Source of the DNA: Collinsella aerofaciens
Lineage (GTDB): Bacteria; Actinomycetota; Coriobacteriia; Coriobacteriales; Coriobacteriaceae
Assembly (NCBI GenBank): GCA_008668235.1
Contig: RQCP01000016.1
Span: 1-17,829, forward strand
DNA length: 17,829 bases
Direction: 5' to 3'
Shown one piece after another: positions 6,450 to 11,895 of the stretch; positions within the stretch are counted from its first letter, which is position 1; each line of letters opens with the position of its first letter. A program made the position numbers and the translations under genes. The notes below the pieces were generated by a model. The model saw nothing but the letters and a program-made list of their open reading frames with translations, made no database searches and was not told where the DNA came from.

Positions 6450-6716
6450 CTAGGCAATCAGTGCATCAAGTGTAATGAGCTCTCTGAGCCGCTCCGTGCG
6501 TGTTTGCCCATGGCGTTTGGCTTTTTCGTCAAACGCCTCAAGAATCGATTCGCCCACACGTGCTGTTATAACGACGCTTGGCTCATCGGAGATCGACGGC
6601 CTTCCCAGCTTGATGGTGCGACCCTTCGGCCATTCATCTTTTTCGTATGCCTTCGCGGCTTTCTCCAACTCTCCGGGAGCAAACCCCATCATCTTTTCGA
6701 GCTGCTTAGCGTCCAT
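6450..6716 (-). CDS. Ribbon-helix-helix (CopG-like) DNA-binding protein, orphan antitoxin-like
   Basis: This 88-aa protein starts at the ATG at 6716, chosen over an upstream in-frame start because GGAGG lies 4 nt before it. Its N-terminal half is charged and helical (MDAKQLEKMMGFAPGELEKA). After GRPSI comes a pattern typical of ribbon-helix-helix folds: a short strand (PSVVITARV) followed by two helices (ESILEAFDEKAKRHG and TRTERLRELI), roughly residues 47-82. Such proteins bind DNA as dimers, often as antitoxins that repress their own promoter. No toxin-like partner is seen on either side, so it may be an orphan antitoxin or a free-standing regulator. A dyad at 6770-6791 upstream is a candidate self-operator. 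The fold assignment is from pattern only. Confidence 0.75.
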   Translation of the reverse strand: MDAKQLEKMMGFAPGELEKAAKAYEKDEWPKGRTIKLGRPSISDEPSVVITARVGESILEAFDEKAKRHGQTRTERLRELITLDALIA

Positions 6717-6769
6717 AGCGCCTCCTATCGATCGGCATAATGTCGAGCACAGGTCAACGGATACTCTTT

Positions 6770-6791
6770 TTGTATACAGTTTTGTAGACAA
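6770..6791. promoter_or_regulatory. Dyad operator candidate upstream of the RHH gene
   Basis: TTGTATACA (6770-6778) and TGTAGACAA (6783-6791) form a 9-bp dyad with one mismatched pair around GTTT. It lies 54-75 nt upstream of the ribbon-helix-helix start, in an A/T-rich patch suitable for a promoter. Autoregulation is a guess from family habit. Confidence 0.4.
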
Positions 6792-7111
6792 AAATATAAA
6801 CAGTTTATCAGGCTAATTAGCTTGTTTTGACCCGCGTGTTCGATAGGAAATGAGCATTGACGGCTTCGATACTCCTTTGCTTTTCAGCTTGGAATTTGGA
6901 TGCCCATTGAACTTCCGGAGGGGAGCGCTTTATTAAGCTATCGAGATTCTGGGCAGGAGCTCTCACTGGTCTTCGGTAATGGGACCAGCTTAATTCGCGA
7001 CACAGTGTGTCGCGAATGGGAGTAGTCGTTAGGTGTCCTTCAATGGCTACTCATATAAGAACGTCCAAGTGCCGGATTTTGTCATTTAGTGTCGTTCTCA
7101 GCGACTATTCT
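6792..7111. other. Gene-free stretch with a perfect 25-bp palindrome
   Basis: No convincing gene is seen here. A perfect palindrome of two 12-bp arms around a single G occupies 6993-7017 (ATTCGCGACACA, G, TGTGTCGCGAAT). The DNA just after it (about 7021-7065) loosely resembles the GACTAGTCAT/GACGTTCTT repeat family in degenerate form. The rest has no ribosome binding site paired with a meaningful reading frame. Confidence 0.5.
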
Positions 7112-7139
7112 GGAGGGTCGTGGTCAAAAAAGGGCAAAT

Positions 7140-7181
7140 ATGAGTACTGTTGCCATTATGGTTGCATTTATTTTGCTATAA
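7140..7181 (+). CDS. 13-codon hydrophobic micro-ORF (MSTVAIMVAFILL)
   Basis: An ATG at 7140 is preceded by AAAAAAGGGCAAAT, a plausible ribosome binding site, and opens a 13-residue peptide MSTVAIMVAFILL ending in TAA. A terminator hairpin with a T tract begins 3 nt after the stop (7185-7225), so promoter-side leader, peptide and terminator form one compact unit. The inverted partner at 7329 starts with the related MSTATCLVAAILI. That the peptide-level similarity (MST, VA, IL) persists despite base changes hints that the peptide itself matters. Possible roles are a type I toxin-like membrane peptide or a leader peptide rich in branched-chain residues. No amino-acid biosynthesis gene follows. 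Translation is unproven. Confidence 0.4.
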   Translation: MSTVAIMVAFILL

Positions 7182-7329
7182 ATAGTAGCTCCTGATGAGA
7201 TTTGTTCCCATTAGGAGCTACTTTTATTGAACATATGAGGAGAAATAACGTCGTCTGCGGACGAGTGGAACGTTGAATGGTTCCTGAAGTGATCAAAATC
7301 GCTGCTACTAAACAGGTAGCAGTACTCAT
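7168..7329 (-). CDS. 53-codon small ORF convergent with the 13-codon ORF
   Basis: The minus-strand ATG at 7329 follows TCAAAAAAAGGCAAAT, the same start cassette as at 7140. The product begins MSTATCLVAAILITSGTIQR, matching the first 13 residues of the opposite peptide at M, S, T, V, A, I and L positions, and then continues without recognisable features for a further 33 residues. Its 3' half overlaps the terminator hairpin and the last 14 bases of the 13-codon ORF. Only the first 13-16 codons have comparative support; the remainder may be read-through into non-coding DNA after loss of a stop codon. The function is unknown. Confidence 0.35.
   Translation of the reverse strand: MSTATCLVAAILITSGTIQRSTRPQTTLFLLICSIKVAPNGNKSHQELLFIAK
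7185..7225 (+). terminator. Terminator of the micro-ORF
   Basis: A 13-bp stem with one G-T wobble (7185-7197 with 7209-7221) has an 11-nt loop and is followed by TTTTATT. It starts 3 nt after the TAA of the 13-codon ORF. On the minus strand the same hairpin is followed only by TATTTAT, so termination there would be weaker. Confidence 0.75.
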
Positions 7330-7440
7330 ATTTGCCTTTTTTTGACTACAGCCCTCTCGGAAACCTTTCCAGAGGCGTCAAACAGCCATAATCCAAAGGT
7401 CGCCTCAAACAATTAGCCGGCTAAGAGCGTCCATGACTAC

Positions 7441-7512
7441 CCAAAAGCTGTACACCAGCATCCAAAGATGTCGAAAAATGTCGACTTTGGATGCTGGTGT
7501 ACATGTTTGGGC
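7441..7512 (-). terminator. 72-nt terminator-like repeat, copy 2
   Basis: A perfect 18-bp stem (7450-7467 with 7485-7502) has the same 17-nt loop as copy 1, and on the minus strand is followed by GCTTTTGG. It lies 38 nt beyond the stop of the minus-strand glutaredoxin gene, so it would terminate the regulator-glutaredoxin transcript. The sequence matches 6361-6432 at all but a few positions. Confidence 0.7.
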
Positions 7513-7550
7513 CGTATGGGCTGGGTCCCTGGACGGACAGAGTGTGCGCA

Positions 7551-7796
7551 CTAGAGCAGATTCTCCTGCACCCATGCGATGATGTCGCTTGACTCGTAGA
7601 GCGGCTTGCCGTCGATGAACAAGCAGGGAACCTGGCGTTTTCCGCCGACGGCGATGAGTGTCTGCTCGGCTTCGGTATCGGTTGAGATGTTGCGCTCGGG
7701 AATGGTCACGCCGTTATCGGCCAGAAAGCGCTTGACCTTTATGCAATACGGGCAGCCGGTCATAACGTAGAGCACGAGCTCGTGATCAGTAGTCAT
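7551..7796 (-). CDS. Glutaredoxin/NrdH-like redox protein
   Basis: This 81-aa thioredoxin-fold protein has the active site CPYC (residues 15-18) after a first beta strand (ELVLYVMTG), the cis-proline segment QVPCLFIDG (55-63, Pro57), and a final helix YESSDIIAWVQENL. It would catalyse thiol-disulfide exchange in the cytoplasm, using glutathione or mycothiol-type thiols or thioredoxin reductase. The ATG at 7796 is preferred because GGAG precedes it by 4 nt; a TTG further upstream would add 13 residues. It lies 51 bp downstream of the XRE/TipAS regulator on the same strand and probably shares its transcript. The repeat terminator at 7441 ends the unit. Fold and motif are clear; the specific electron donor is not. 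Confidence 0.88.
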   Translation of the reverse strand: MTTDHELVLYVMTGCPYCIKVKRFLADNGVTIPERNISTDTEAEQTLIAVGGKRQVPCLFIDGKPLYESSDIIAWVQENLL

Positions 7797-7847
7797 AGGT
7801 CTCCAATCGGTTGCGGTTTTGATTGAAATACCCAAAGCCGCCGCGGT

Positions 7848-8675
7848 CTATGCGCACGTCAACGACGACTCGATGGCCTGGACCAGAAACGCCGTGGCTC
7901 CGGTGCCGCAGGGCTTGTCGTAGTAGTCAACAAAGCGCTGGTCGGCAAGATAGCCGTGGGCGAGGCCCAGGTACGCCTCGTCTTGGGGCTCGCATCCCCA
8001 GTTGAGAGCAATCCATCGACGGTGCATTGTAACCAGTTTTTGGGCTTCGTTGCTCTCTGGGTCGCCAATGCCCATGGCAATCGAGAGCTGGCCCAAAATG
8101 GCGCGTTCAAGTTCCTTCATGTCGTTCCATGTCTGAGGATCCATATCCAGTAACGTTTCGTTTGCTGCATCGATAGCCTCATCGCCATAGCGCGCCCGCG
8201 CCTCGGCGCCGTAGCGCTCTTCGTTTTCCTGCACGGTGTGCCAGCGCTCCAGTTGCGGCAGGACGGCGCCCATGAGCGAGACGGCTTCGTCGAGCGACAT
8301 GCCGGTGTTTTGCGCCAGCCGCGGGGCACAATCCTCAATCATCGCCTCCATGGTGGTGTCGTAGGTGTACTTGCCGTGGTCGTAGCACCACTTGCAGTAA
8401 TGGTCGGTCGTGGCGCCCGTGGCGTCGGTGCCGCAGTCGTCGGGCGTGAGTATCATGCCGCAGCTCTGGCAATAATGCTCGGGCATTTCGAGCAGGTGAG
8501 ACAGGGGTTCGCCGGTTACGGCGGCGATGAGCTTCATCATGTCGATGCCCGGGGTGACTTCGCCGCGCTCCCAACGGCTGACGGCTTGGCGTGTGACGAA
8601 GAGCTTGGCGGCGAGCTGCTCTTGGGTAAGGTGATGGGCGCGACGGACGGCAATGAGTTTTTCTGCAAAGGCCAT
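7848..8675 (-). CDS. XRE-HTH / zinc-ribbon / TipAS-domain regulator
   Basis: This 275-aa three-part protein opens with residues 5-60, an XRE/Cro helix-turn-helix (LTQEQLAAKLFVTRQAVSRWERG). Residues 68-112 form a putative zinc ribbon: YCQSCGM and YCKWCYDHGKYTYDTTMEAMI, with Cys69, Cys72, Cys94 and Cys97 as likely ligands. Residues 153-272 resemble the TipAS drug-binding domain (RYGDEAIDAANE, AQKLVTMHRRWI, AYLGLAHGYLADQRFVDYYD, CGTGATAFLVQAI). In TipA-type proteins this domain is joined to a MerR head and binds thiopeptide or other hydrophobic drugs; here the head is XRE-type. RBS AAAGGAG lies 5 nt before the ATG. The downstream glutaredoxin gene suggests a response to a drug or thiol stress. 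The ligand is unknown. Confidence 0.85.
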   Translation of the reverse strand: MAFAEKLIAVRRAHHLTQEQLAAKLFVTRQAVSRWERGEVTPGIDMMKLIAAVTGEPLSHLLEMPEHYCQSCGMILTPDDCGTDATGATTDHYCKWCYDHGKYTYDTTMEAMIEDCAPRLAQNTGMSLDEAVSLMGAVLPQLERWHTVQENEERYGAEARARYGDEAIDAANETLLDMDPQTWNDMKELERAILGQLSIAMGIGDPESNEAQKLVTMHRRWIALNWGCEPQDEAYLGLAHGYLADQRFVDYYDKPCGTGATAFLVQAIESSLTCA

Positions 8676-8705
8676 AGCGGCTCCTTTCTGCTGGTTGATA
8701 GCTTA

Positions 8706-8749
8706 AGCATACGCGGCGGCAGGCACCCTTCCAAGCAACCGTTGGTTGC
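8706..8749 (-). promoter_or_regulatory. Promoter and upstream dyad of the XRE/TipAS gene
   Basis: The minus strand has TTGGAA (8734-8729) and TATGCT (8711-8706) separated by exactly 17 nt. A perfect dyad GCAACC-GTT-GGTTGC (8735-8749) abuts the -35 box on its upstream side. That position suits an activator or a self-binding site. The boxes are good but not consensus, and the operator role is inferred. Confidence 0.5.
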
Positions 8750-8803
8750 ACGACTGCGGACCGCGGCGAAGAATTGCGCGCAACGCCCCGCGCCTCCATG
8801 CCG

Positions 8804-8816
8804 TACAATGACCGGC
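8804..8816 (+). promoter_or_regulatory. -10 box of a possibly leaderless trmO transcript
   Basis: TACAAT (8804-8809) lies 7 nt before the ATG at 8817, so a transcript would begin at or next to that start codon. No purine-rich ribosome binding site is present upstream. An in-frame ATG at 8808 overlaps the -10 box and is therefore unlikely to be used. No good -35 hexamer is visible. Confidence 0.4.
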
Positions 8817-9554
8817 ATGGAACCTATCGCACACATACATACCGACCTGCCGCAGAAGTTCGGCATTCCGCGCAACAGCTTTTTGGCGCCCCATCTGCAG
8901 GGACGCATCGTTTTTGAGCCGGAATTTGCCTCCAATGCAGCGGTTGAGGGTTTGGACTCCTTCTCTCACCTGTGGCTGCTGTGGCGCTTCGAAAACGGAA
9001 CGCCCGGCGGCACGGCTAAGGACATAGCTGCCGATGCCAAGTCGCAGGACAGGTCCGGCACCAACGTCAAGTGGTCGAAGACCGTGCGCCCGCCGCGTCT
9101 GGGCGGAGCCGAGCGCGTGGGTGTCTTTGCCACGCGCAGTCCGTTTCGCCCTAATCCCATCGGGCTCACCTGCGTTAAGCTCGACCGCGTGGAGCTTACC
9201 GACGACGGCCCCATCATCCATGTGCTGGGGGCCGATCTGCGCGACGGCACGCCCATCTACGATATCAAGCCCTACATCCCGTTTGCGGACTGCCACCCGG
9301 ATGCGACCGGCGGCTGGATTGAGGGTGCTCCGTGGCAAGAGCTCGATGTTGAGTTTCCACAAGCGCTGCAGGATATGGTCCCGCCCGCAAAGCTCCCCGG
9401 CTTGGTCGAGGTCCTTTGCCAAGATCCGCGCCGCGCGGGCAGCAAGCACGAGCCAAACCGCGTTTACCACTTAGCTTATGCTGGGCTCGACATATCTTTT
9501 ACGGTCGATAAAACCCAGCTAACCGTAGTCGCCGTCAACGACGCGCAAGACTAA
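8817..9554 (+). CDS. trmO: tRNA (t6A37) N6-methyltransferase TrmO (TsaA family)
   Basis: The product is 245 aa, close to the roughly 235 aa of E. coli TrmO, which uses S-adenosylmethionine to methylate N6-threonylcarbamoyladenosine at position 37 of certain threonine tRNAs. Family blocks are FSHLWLLWRF (49-58), GVFATRSPFRPNPIGLT (102-118), the loop DLRDGTPIYDIKPY (140-153), and the C-terminal DPRR (203-206) followed by YAGLDISFTVD. The start is set at 8817 because MEPIAHIHTD begins the homology and the likely -10 box covers the ATG at 8808. The gene is divergent from the XRE/TipAS regulator. It is the second tRNA modification gene in the window besides the dihydrouridine synthase, with no sign of linkage. 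Confidence 0.93.
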   Translation: MEPIAHIHTDLPQKFGIPRNSFLAPHLQGRIVFEPEFASNAAVEGLDSFSHLWLLWRFENGTPGGTAKDIAADAKSQDRSGTNVKWSKTVRPPRLGGAERVGVFATRSPFRPNPIGLTCVKLDRVELTDDGPIIHVLGADLRDGTPIYDIKPYIPFADCHPDATGGWIEGAPWQELDVEFPQALQDMVPPAKLPGLVEVLCQDPRRAGSKHEPNRVYHLAYAGLDISFTVDKTQLTVVAVNDAQD

Positions 9555-9666
9555 CCAGTCATTCGTCTGAACCCGTCAAATTAAGCGCCAAACCCCATGT
9601 CAAAATCGCCCATGCTGGTGGACAATAACGCCTACCAAAATAGTCCGCTTTGCATGGGAGCTCAGC

Positions 9667-10881
9667 ATGAAATACGACTTTAGCTCGCTTATCGACCGCC
9701 ACGGCATGGATGCCATCGCCGTTGACTCTTGGGGCGAGATCCCCGGTATGGCTCCGAACGCACCCGACGAGGGCTTCGACCGCATTCCCATGTGGGTGGC
9801 CGACATGAACTTCGCCACGGTGCCCACGGTTCAGGAGTACATCATCAAGCGCGCTCAGCACCCCATGTTTGGCTACTTCAATCCGCGTCCCGAGTACTTC
9901 GACCGCATCATCGAATGGCAGAGCCGTCGCAACGGCGTTGAGGACTTGGCGCCGGAGCATATCGGCTACGAAAACGGCGTGCTGGGCGGTGTCGTGTCGA
10001 CGCTACGCGCGTATGTCCAGCCAGGCGATGCGGTGCTGGTCCACAGCCCTACCTACATCGGCTTTACCAAGTCCATCGAGGCCGCGGGCTATCGTATTGT
10101 CCACAGCCCGCTTAAGCTCGACGACCAGGGCGTGTGGCGCATGGACTTTGAGGACATGGAGCGCAAACTCGCCCAAAACCACATCCATGCCGCGGTGTTC
10201 TGCTCGCCGCACAATCCCTGCGGCCGCGTATGGGAGCGCGACGAAATCGAGCGCGCCATGGACATTTATCGCCAGCACGATTGCGTGGTGATTTCGGACG
10301 AGATTTGGTCCGATATCATCCTGCCGGGACACAAGCATATTCCGACGCAGTCGGTAAGCGAGGACGCCCGCATGCGCACGGTTGCCCTCTATGCGCCCAG
10401 CAAGACGTTCAACCTGGCGGGCCTGGTCGGCAGCTACCACATCATCTATAACGAGACGCTGCGCGACCGCGTGTGCGCCGTGTCCGACAAGACCCACTAC
10501 AACGAGATGAACGTCCTCTCCATGCATGCGCTTATCGGTGCCTACCAGCCGCAGGGCTACGAGTGGGTGGACGAGCTCAACCAGGTGCTTGCCGGCAATA
10601 TCGAGTACTTCTGCAATTACGTGGACGAGCATTTTGAGGGCGTGTCCTATTCGCGTCCGCAGGGCACGTACATGGTGTTTCTGGACTGCACCGAGTGGTG
10701 CCGCGAGCATGGCCGCGATATTCAGTGGCTGCTCGACGAGGGGGCGCGCGTAGGCGTGGGATATCAGGACGGCCGCCCGTTCCACGGGCCCTGCCACATT
10801 CGCGTGAATCTGGCGCTGCCGCTTTCGCGCGTAAGGGAAGCGTGCGACCGCCTGGACCGCTACGTTTTTTATGCACGGTAA
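9667..10881 (+). CDS. MalY/PatB-family PLP-dependent C-S lyase / aminotransferase
   Basis: The product is a 404-aa fold-type I PLP enzyme. MalY/PatB features are PMWVADMNFATVP (41-53), the cofactor-contacting SPHNPCGRVW (180-189), SDEIWSD (210-216), the lysine motif APSKTFNLAGL with Lys246 forming the Schiff base, and the C-terminal HIRVNLALP that binds the substrate carboxylate. Members cleave cystathionine or cysteine conjugates to a thiol, pyruvate and ammonia, and some also act as regulators. GGGAG lies 6 nt upstream of the ATG. It appears to be monocistronic with a hairpin at 10892. Within this family, beta-lyase and aminotransferase activities cannot be told apart by eye; C-S lyase is the usual annotation. 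Confidence 0.9.
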   Translation: MKYDFSSLIDRHGMDAIAVDSWGEIPGMAPNAPDEGFDRIPMWVADMNFATVPTVQEYIIKRAQHPMFGYFNPRPEYFDRIIEWQSRRNGVEDLAPEHIGYENGVLGGVVSTLRAYVQPGDAVLVHSPTYIGFTKSIEAAGYRIVHSPLKLDDQGVWRMDFEDMERKLAQNHIHAAVFCSPHNPCGRVWERDEIERAMDIYRQHDCVVISDEIWSDIILPGHKHIPTQSVSEDARMRTVALYAPSKTFNLAGLVGSYHIIYNETLRDRVCAVSDKTHYNEMNVLSMHALIGAYQPQGYEWVDELNQVLAGNIEYFCNYVDEHFEGVSYSRPQGTYMVFLDCTEWCREHGRDIQWLLDEGARVGVGYQDGRPFHGPCHIRVNLALPLSRVREACDRLDRYVFYAR

Positions 10882-10891
10882 GTGGGCGCTG

Positions 10892-10933
10892 CATGCGGGG
10901 CCTTCTGTCAAGTCGGCTGGAAGGCCCCGCATG
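10892..10933 (+). terminator. Strong hairpin without U tract after the PLP enzyme gene
   Basis: A perfect 14-bp GC-rich stem (10892-10905 with 10920-10933) has a 14-nt loop. It begins 10 nt after the stop codon. No T run follows on either strand. Hairpins lacking a U tract are often proposed as terminators in actinobacteria, and it may also stabilise the mRNA end. Confidence 0.6.
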
Positions 10934-11025
10934 GTAAGGCATCTGTAACCATTGGGCACTCATGTGGTTTCGTTTGCCATTATCTTTAACCATTTCAGTC
11001 TGTAAACAGGATCGTCTGGAGCTCG

Positions 11026-11895
11026 ATGAAAAGACCCCGCCGCTCGGTTGCCATATCGTTGTTCGTCGCGCTTGCGGTAGCGTGCGCCTTTGTCATAGCG
11101 ATGGCCGGCTGTTCCGGGCACAATGACGAAGCCTCGACGCCAGCATCAAAAGTCGTGGTCTACTAGAAGGCCAAAGACGACATCCTTAAGACGCTCATCG
11201 TCGGCAGCGACCTCTATCCACCGTTTGTGTATGCCGACGAGTACGGCGATATCGCTGGCCTGGATGTCGAGATATTAACCGAGGCTTTGGCTCGCATTGG
11301 TTGCAAGCCAAAATATCAGCTGATCGACTGGGAAAAGAAGAAAGAGCTGCTGGCGAACGGCGAGCTCGATTGTGTCATGGGCAGCTTTAGTATGACGGGT
11401 CGCGAAAACGAATATCGTTGGGCCGGCCCGTACCTTGCGAGCCGCCAGGTGGTCGCGGTCGATCCCCAGAGCGATATCTACACGCTTGCCGATCTTGAGG
11501 ATAAGGTCGTGGCGGTCCAGTCCACCACCAAGCCCGAGGACATTTTGCTCAATTGCGTAAATGAAAACGTTCCGCAGATCAAGGAGCTCTACAGCTTCTC
11601 GGACCGCTCGTACCTGAACCCGGCGCTCGTCGAGGGCCTGGTCGACGCCATCGCCGCGCATGAGTCCTCGCTGCTCACCTACGAAAAAGACTATGGCGTG
11701 ACGTATCGTATTCTGGATGAGCCGCTGCTAGAGGTCGGTTTGGGCACCGCTTTCGATATCAACGATACGCGCGGCATCGACGTTAAGCTCACTCATGCCT
11801 ACCAGGAAATGCTTGCCGATGGCACCATGGAACGTCTGGTGTCAAAGTACTTTGATGACCCTTCGCCATTTTTGAATATGGAGGGCCTGTCATGA
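11026..11895 (+). pseudogene. Substrate-binding lipoprotein gene (SBP family 3) broken by an in-frame TAG
   Basis: From the ATG at 11026 (GGAG 4 nt upstream) the frame encodes a lipoprotein signal: MKRPRR, a hydrophobic stretch, and the lipobox MAGC with the cysteine at codon 29. A short linker reaches VVVY and then TAG at 11164-11166 (codon 47). The same frame resumes at once with KAKDDILKTLIVGSDLYPPF and continues as a complete amino-acid-type solute-binding domain (GLDVEILTEALARIG, GELDCVMGSF, YLASRQVVAV) to TGA at 11893-11895. One base change, for example from CAG, would explain the stop. Without read-through the binding domain could only start at an internal codon such as GTG 11227, lacking a secretion signal and a ribosome binding site. 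The last 4 bp overlap the kinase gene, so in the intact form the lipoprotein probably acted as its sensor. Confidence 0.75.

Larger units (their letters stand above)
7112..7356. repeat. Inverted repeat carrying two translation-start cassettes
   Basis: The arms 7112-7149 and 7320-7356 are inverted copies. They are nearly identical from GTCAAAAAA through the AGGGCAAAT ribosome-binding region and the ATG-AGT-ACT start, and more loosely similar outside. Each arm therefore holds the start of a small reading frame, and the two frames converge. The 170 bp between the arms contains a 13-bp terminator hairpin (7185-7221). The layout looks like a duplicated and inverted micro-gene or a short mobile unit. 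Confidence 0.6.

Noticed and set aside
6850..6936. 28-codon frame MSIDGFDTPLLFSLEFGCPL... on the plus strand
   Set aside because: The purine stretch AGGAA directly abuts the ATG, too close to serve as a ribosome binding site. There is no duplicate or terminator to support it.
7007..7195. 62-codon frame on the plus strand across the left arm of the micro-ORF unit
   Set aside because: It overlaps the arm in a different frame from the duplicated peptide start, has no ribosome binding site and begins inside the 25-bp palindrome.
6361..7512. CRISPR-like array or insertion sequence between the two 72-nt repeats
   Set aside because: Only two copies exist, far apart and each a hairpin terminator. 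There are no regular spacers, no cas genes and no transposase.
8238..8816. N-terminal extension of trmO
   Set aside because: The frame is open across the XRE/TipAS gene on the other strand, but TrmO homology begins at MEPIAHIHTD and the promoter lies just before 8817.
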